From a bacterium (GTDB lineage Bacteria > Patescibacteriota > Saccharimonadia > Saccharimonadales > JACDBH01): a stretch of 16,278 nucleotides of DNA. The stretch's first letter is position 1, and each line of letters starts with the position of its first letter. Positions 11,924-16,278 of the stretch are shown piece after piece. The DNA lies in assembly GCA_029557395.1 (NCBI GenBank), contig JAKQIK010000019.1, forward strand, positions 1-16,278. Reading direction: 5' to 3'. Made by a program: the position numbers and the translations under genes. The notes below the pieces were generated by a model, which saw only the letters and a program-made list of their open reading frames with translations, was not told where the DNA came from and searched no databases.

Positions 11924-14680
11924 TTAACGGCGGCGAATCCAGATAAAATAACCTACTCCACAACAAAGCAAAACTATGGCTGTGATAACACTAGCGATCA
12001 GTGCTTGCCCCGTATTTGCAAATGTAGTTACAGTTTTTTTGGTTACTTGTTCTATTGAAGTCGGTGGTGTTGGATTGCTAGGACTACTTGTGGTGTTTTC
12101 TATAGGTGTATCAATACTAATAGATTCTACGAACCCAAAGTCTAAAGTATGATTATTGGCACCAGATATTCCAGTGCTAAATGACAACACGGCAGGATTT
12201 GTTGCTGATAATTCCATATTACTATTGGCTACGTTGGCATTTGAATCATTTTGACTATTGCCATTATTTACAGTGACATCTGCTGTTGTTAAGCTTAGAT
12301 TTTGTAAACGACTCTGACTGGAGTAATCAGCCTCAGTACTCAATTCTAATCGAAAATCCTGTGTATTAGCTGTCAGGTCTGTAATACCGTATTTTCGACT
12401 GGGCGTACTTGTAATTGTATTTCCATCTTCATCTTGAACACGATTAGAGAATAAATAGTTTCCATTTTCATCTGTTACGGCCGTAGCAATCACTCCACCC
12501 GTAGAGTTAACAAGTGTTACTGTAACGCCAGGGATAGCAGGCTCATCTGCATCCTGGACACCATTAGAGTTAGTGTCTTTCCATACTAAATCCCCAACTT
12601 CTATTGGCGCCGATCTACATATTGCTACTATGTCGCCTATACCATTAGACTTACCGAAATATGGGGTTGCAATTACTGCATTTTGATAATCACTCTGATA
12701 AAGTCTATAGGCGTTATTCTTTGTTCCATCTTCACTGTTATACCAGCGTAAACCACCACTCCAAATACCATCTGTCAAGCCACGCAGTGGGTTCATATTC
12801 GAACTGACCACTGTATCAAAACCAGGTACCTGTGCAAGCCCACCTTGCACACTTTCATCATGAAATATGGGGTCACCATTATCATCTTCAAAGAAATCAA
12901 AGTTATAAAACTCATAGCCACCAGGACCTTGTGGCAACCCATTGACAACTGTATGCACGCCACTACTACCAGGACCTTTACCATCACACTGACCAGCATC
13001 CTCCATAATATATGCGCCGTTAACCAGACAGGCACGTAGCATATCCCCTGTACTTGTAGCTATATAGAGCGTACCGTCAACACTATTGGTATTTAAAGCT
13101 TGGTATCCCATCTGGTCACCGTATCGATCACGTAAACCTATAGTCATACTACCATTTGCACCAAAACTAATATCAGATAACATTGGCTGAGGTGCTGTCC
13201 TTATTTTGACTCCATTTCCCATAGGAGGCTGTCCGTTATTAACAAGTGGGTCATCAAACGTACTAATCCAGGGTAACCAGTTAGCTCTCTGCCAGCAACC
13301 AACGGTATTATTACCATTAGAACAAGAGCGACCATAGTCTAACGGAAACTCTAGGGTTGGTGATGTAGCAAATATCATAGTCGTAGGATTAAAACTATAT
13401 ATGTATGCCCTTAAATCAGCAGTATCACGGCTAGTTTGTGCCGAACATACTAGCCCAACATAACCGATACCCTCATATATAGTTACAGCAAAAGGCCGTA
13501 CATCATTCTGATTACATATACGGTGTTGGCCAGCAGAATTGCCCAACGGTATCGCACTAGGTCCTGTATTTGGTAAGTCTAGTGGTAAATCGTATGCGGT
13601 AGAGCTTTGTACAGTATCTAGGTTTGATACCTTATATATCTTCCGGTCATTCATATTTATTGCTACTAACACATCTAAACTTGGATTATTTTGATCAGAA
13701 ATTAAGGCTACGCCACCTAACCCACTTTTACCTATCTTATCAAACGAAAATTCGTCCCTTGCCCAACATGTGCTGGAATTAGCGCTCACTTGACCATCTC
13801 GTGAATTGCAGTTTGTATCGCTCACTGGATGAGAGTCAGTGCCTGCATTTGGTATTGTTGTTAACAAACTTGGTACCGCTATCCCAGTGCCATTGGCAGG
13901 GACCGGCGAAGCATAAATTGCACCAGGACCACCTGGGCCAAAATCTGCATGCCGTTTCATAAATGCACCACTATATAAAGTATTGTTAGATTGTCTATAT
14001 GCAAGCCCCCAGGTTGTACCGGCTTGCCCATTGGTACCTAGGGTCATCGGGGGGGATGTTGTACCACTAATATTAAACGGAAATCCAAAAATTGCTCCAT
14101 TAGCCGAATTAGGACCAGCCATCTCGCCAAAGCTATAGCACGAAGTAGCCAAAGCTGGATTATTTTGACAAAACTCACCAGGTCTATACACCCCTAAATT
14201 AGCTGTGTCACCAGGGTTCACAAATTGAGTAGTTGATTTGTTATCTATTCCGAGCGGAGCAGGGTACATATCACTAGGTAAGTCTGCAAATTCAACCCGA
14301 AACCTTGTGCCAGAACAGCTTGCCATATCTAATATATATTCACCAGCAGTGTTTGTAACTTGAGTATCACACAATTGCCCACCGGAGCTGAAGCCTTTTA
14401 CCGTTATTCCAGCCACACCCCTATCTGACGCCAGCGATGGGTTGACAACTTGTGTATTATCTCTCCTGCCATTGCCATTAAAATCTCTGTAAACAACACC
14501 TGTTACGCTACTACTGTTGGCAAAACTGCTAATCAAAACTGCTACACCACATATACCAAACAGGAGAGAAATAGTTCCACCACGAATCAAATGTTGTTTG
14601 CGCGGTGAAGCTGACCTATACTTATTGTATAGCTTATTATAGCCTCGTTGTACAACGTTTGAATCTTTTACAATCTTCAT
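11924..14680 (-). CDS. Sortase-anchored surface protein with SdrD-B-like domains
   Basis: This 918-aa protein is exported and wall-anchored. It has an unusually long basic N-region (1-33), a hydrophobic signal segment (about 34-53) and a first SdrD-B/Cna-B-like domain (about 58-165) with the Ca-binding pattern DFNGNGRRD. A central region of about 500 residues (about 170-690) is rich in Asn, Gly and paired Cys and may be a beta-propeller-like fold (repeated GLAY, GVAL and IYKV strands); I do not recognise it with certainty. A second SdrD-B-like domain (about 694-855) has DTNSNGVQDADEP and TDENGNYLF. A Thr/Pro/Ser stalk precedes the sorting signal FANTG (887-891), which is followed by a hydrophobic helix and the tail RRR. 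The start is preceded by a promoter but no Shine-Dalgarno. The role is probably adhesion or structure at the surface. Confidence 0.88.
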   Translation of the reverse strand: MKIVKDSNVVQRGYNKLYNKYRSASPRKQHLIRGGTISLLFGICGVAVLISSFANSSSVTGVVYRDFNGNGRRDNTQVVNPSLASDRGVAGITVKGFSSGGQLCDTQVTNTAGEYILDMASCSGTRFRVEFADLPSDMYPAPLGIDNKSTTQFVNPGDTANLGVYRPGEFCQNNPALATSCYSFGEMAGPNSANGAIFGFPFNISGTTSPPMTLGTNGQAGTTWGLAYRQSNNTLYSGAFMKRHADFGPGGPGAIYASPVPANGTGIAVPSLLTTIPNAGTDSHPVSDTNCNSRDGQVSANSSTCWARDEFSFDKIGKSGLGGVALISDQNNPSLDVLVAINMNDRKIYKVSNLDTVQSSTAYDLPLDLPNTGPSAIPLGNSAGQHRICNQNDVRPFAVTIYEGIGYVGLVCSAQTSRDTADLRAYIYSFNPTTMIFATSPTLEFPLDYGRSCSNGNNTVGCWQRANWLPWISTFDDPLVNNGQPPMGNGVKIRTAPQPMLSDISFGANGSMTIGLRDRYGDQMGYQALNTNSVDGTLYIATSTGDMLRACLVNGAYIMEDAGQCDGKGPGSSGVHTVVNGLPQGPGGYEFYNFDFFEDDNGDPIFHDESVQGGLAQVPGFDTVVSSNMNPLRGLTDGIWSGGLRWYNSEDGTKNNAYRLYQSDYQNAVIATPYFGKSNGIGDIVAICRSAPIEVGDLVWKDTNSNGVQDADEPAIPGVTVTLVNSTGGVIATAVTDENGNYLFSNRVQDEDGNTITSTPSRKYGITDLTANTQDFRLELSTEADYSSQSRLQNLSLTTADVTVNNGNSQNDSNANVANSNMELSATNPAVLSFSTGISGANNHTLDFGFVESISIDTPIENTTSSPSNPTPPTSIEQVTKKTVTTFANTGQALIASVITAIVLLCCGVGYFIWIRRR

Positions 14681-14709
14681 TCTATTAATCGTAAGTATTT
14701 TCTGGCCAT

Positions 14710-14738
14710 ATTGTACATTAGACTTACTCTATCCACAA
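14710..14738 (-). promoter_or_regulatory. Promoter of the surface protein gene
   Basis: On the minus strand TTGTGG (14738-14733) and TACAAT (14715-14710) are separated by exactly 17 bases. The expected transcription start is near 14703, giving a leader of about 20 nt that shows no Shine-Dalgarno sequence before the ATG at 14680. Confidence 0.6.
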
Positions 14739-14807
14739 ACTCTTTGCATTAATGAGCATAAAATTTATAAATCAGATATTGAGTAGATATCTATAATCAA
14801 ATTAACC

Positions 14808-14854
14808 CCACTAAAAAACACTGGCATATTTTTCTATACCAGTGTTTTTAGTGG
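14808..14854. terminator. Bidirectional intrinsic terminator
   Basis: CCACT-A6-CACTGG and CCAGTG-T5-AGTGG form a stem of 16 pairs with one bulged A and a 14-base loop. On both strands a T-tract follows the CACTGG/CCAGTG core, as in rho-independent terminators. It lies eight bases after the stop of the partial glycoside-hydrolase-like gene (minus strand) and would terminate that transcript before the surface-protein promoter. The rest of the 182-bp gap (14681-14862) shows only that promoter. Confidence 0.85.
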
Positions 14855-14862
14855 AAGTAGCC

Positions 14863-16278
14863 CTAGAGGACCTGTATAGAGCAGAACATGAATGAACACT
14901 TTGTACTGATACTCATTGTTCCTTCTTTGGAAGTATTACCAGCTTTATCCTTGGCTGATACTGAATAAGTATAGACTTGGTCTGCGCTCATTGACTTGCG
15001 GTCTGTAAATGAGGTGCTTGTGGTTGTACCAAGCTGGCTACCGTCACGCTTGATAGTGTATTGGCCAACTTCATTGTTGTCCGATGATTTAAGCCAGTTT
15101 AAGTCAACTACATAACTCATTCTTGTCCAGTCAAATCTTAGAGCAGCCCTCAGTCCATTAGGAGTAGATGGAGCCTGGATATCTGCCGGTTGGACTGGAG
15201 GTGTGGTTGGGCTTGATGTGTTACTAACTTTAACAGCGGCAGCTATTTGGTCTCCAGAGTTTACATTGCCAGCATCACCAACTAGCCTTACCCTAGCTAC
15301 AATAGAATGGTTACCATTACTATATTTTGTAGTATCCCATGTCCATTCAAATGGCGCTTCGCTGTCGGTAGCTTGCCATTTACCATCAACTCTGAAGGAT
15401 ACTTCTTGGATGTTAGCTGTCCCTTGGTCTACTTTTACAACTGTGTTGCCAACAATAGTTTGACCAGCAGCAGGAGAAGTTATCCTTATTGAAGCATATT
15501 TTGAACTAGGTGTCGTTGGTGGGGTATTTGGAGGAGTATTGGCTACAGGACATCCGCCTATACCTTCAGGTATGCAAGATTCATTGGTCAAAAGGAACTT
15601 ATCTAGCTTTACGCCCTTATTGGTTCCTGTGATTTTTATAGTATGTTCACCGGCGTTTAGATTCATCACAGCTTTGTTAGCTTGATCACCATTCTTAAAG
15701 TCAACCCACGTCCAATCGCTAGAGGTGGTAGGGCCACCCATACTAAGCACTTGTCCGTTGTCTATTTGCACGCTCAGAGCATTTGTACTATTTGAGGCAG
15801 CAGTTCTGACCCAGAGTTTATAGCTACCGCTCTCGGGTAAATTAACCTTTGCGGTGATAGTACCGAAGTTTGAAGCAGGGACACTACCAGCTTTCAGATC
15901 ATTAACTCTCTGGACTCTCTGGTCATTTTTGAGGATATCTTGGAAGGTGGCTAGCACCTCTGGCGGGAATGTAGTGTCGACACCAGGATCGCCAGAAGGA
16001 GGATTTAGTCCGGAATCAAAGGCTGCGTATCCTACAATGTCTTTTTTATTCTGAAAACCATATGCCCAAACATCACGCATAACACTTGCCCAAACTGAAG
16101 CTTTGTTCGTCTCACCCCATTCACCTATACCGATCGGAATATTTTTATTGCTAAGATAAGAAACAAATGAGTTCCATGCACCGTCAGTCAAAATAGTCTT
16201 ACCTTTACTGGAACAAGTGTTGTAACAATACGGATCAACACCAAAGAAATCCCAAATTCCGTCAACCCACCAATCATT
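14863..16278 (-). CDS. Multidomain glycoside-hydrolase-like secreted protein, 5' end missing
   Basis: The frame is open from the right edge of the window to TAG at 14865-14863, so this is the C-terminal 471 residues of a longer protein. A TTG at 16191 is not a credible start because the frame continues upstream with Trp-rich sequence (NDWWVDGIWDFFG). Visible residues 1-115 look like the end of a TIM-barrel hydrolase: IPIGIGEWGETN (46-57) resembles the late-strand glutamate region of GH5/GH26 enzymes, and IVGYAAFDSG follows. A carbohydrate-binding-type beta-sandwich follows (about 130-232; GSYKLWVRTA, GVKLDKFLLT). Next are a CIPEGIGGC loop, a Pro/Thr linker, a bacterial Ig-like domain (about 260-352), a second linker and a fibronectin type III-like domain (about 368-460). 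Extracellular polysaccharide binding or cleavage is likely, but the substrate is unknown. A strong terminator follows the gene. Confidence 0.75.
   Translation of the reverse strand, partial: NDWWVDGIWDFFGVDPYCYNTCSSKGKTILTDGAWNSFVSYLSNKNIPIGIGEWGETNKASVWASVMRDVWAYGFQNKKDIVGYAAFDSGLNPPSGDPGVDTTFPPEVLATFQDILKNDQRVQRVNDLKAGSVPASNFGTITAKVNLPESGSYKLWVRTAASNSTNALSVQIDNGQVLSMGGPTTSSDWTWVDFKNGDQANKAVMNLNAGEHTIKITGTNKGVKLDKFLLTNESCIPEGIGGCPVANTPPNTPPTTPSSKYASIRITSPAAGQTIVGNTVVKVDQGTANIQEVSFRVDGKWQATDSEAPFEWTWDTTKYSNGNHSIVARVRLVGDAGNVNSGDQIAAAVKVSNTSSPTTPPVQPADIQAPSTPNGLRAALRFDWTRMSYVVDLNWLKSSDNNEVGQYTIKRDGSQLGTTTSTSFTDRKSMSADQVYTYSVSAKDKAGNTSKEGTMSISTKCSFMFCSIQVL

Noticed and set aside
12793..13039. 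Open frames on both strands within the surface-protein gene
   Set aside because: They are shadows of the 918-aa reading frame, with no start signals and no family resemblance.
16189..16191. TTG as the start of the right-end gene
   Set aside because: The reading frame continues without a stop to the window edge and the upstream residues look like part of the same domain, so the gene is truncated by the window.
1..16278. Recoding of UGA as glycine, as in some CPR lineages
   Set aside because: UGA closes the GT4, first DUF6504-like and sortase frames at sensible ends, and no frame needs UGA readthrough.

Overview
The window looks like chromosomal DNA of a small-genome Patescibacteria (CPR) bacterium, most probably Candidatus Saccharibacteria (TM7). 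The evidence is circumstantial. The base composition is AT-rich (judged by eye, not computed) and the genes are tightly packed. The envelope is of Gram-positive type, with a sortase, a sorting-signal surface protein and a secreted LysM-Rpf muralytic enzyme. The Y-family polymerase carries a divergent HIDLNSCFA active-site motif that I associate with these phyla. Several genes start directly behind a TATAAT-like box without a Shine-Dalgarno sequence. TGA ends several reading frames, so there is no sign of the UGA-glycine code of Gracilibacteria/Absconditabacteria.

Left block (1-6710, minus strand): a probable multi-gene transcription unit, read from 6710 downwards. It starts with two tandem paralogous small proteins (112 and 98 aa) that resemble the DUF6504-type proteins I recall beside translesion polymerases. 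An 89-bp gap with an elaborate repeat/palindrome follows, then a basic 56-aa protein and a 443-aa Y-family DNA polymerase with a beta-clamp motif. The last three genes form a glucan module: a GT4 glycosyltransferase, a GH57 alpha-amylase-type enzyme and a GH15 glucoamylase, linked by 1-base overlap or 1-base spacing.

Middle block (6711-9957, plus strand): a small FAD/NAD(P) oxidoreductase of the ferredoxin-reductase fold, the secreted LysM-Rpf protein behind a good promoter and a ~175-nt leader able to form hairpins, and a GT4-like glycosyltransferase that appears to be leaderless. Two CRP-like half-site pairs (GTGA-N6-TCAC) sit upstream and downstream of the oxidoreductase gene. A 26-aa membrane peptide follows the glycosyltransferase.

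Right block (9978-16278): an MscS-type mechanosensitive channel (minus) is divergent from a sortase (plus), which is translationally coupled to a 36-aa membrane peptide. Convergent to these is a 918-aa surface protein with two SdrD-B-like domains and a C-terminal FANTG sorting signal, the obvious candidate substrate for the sortase. A bidirectional intrinsic terminator separates it from the 3' part of a secreted, multidomain glycoside-hydrolase-like protein that runs off the window edge.

The region combines intracellular glucan storage or turnover, a candidate DNA-damage/mutagenesis cassette, and cell-envelope functions (wall cleavage, sortase anchoring, osmotic release). The most promising undescribed element is the cassette of tandem DUF6504-like paralogs, 56-aa protein and Y-polymerase with its own palindromic control region.
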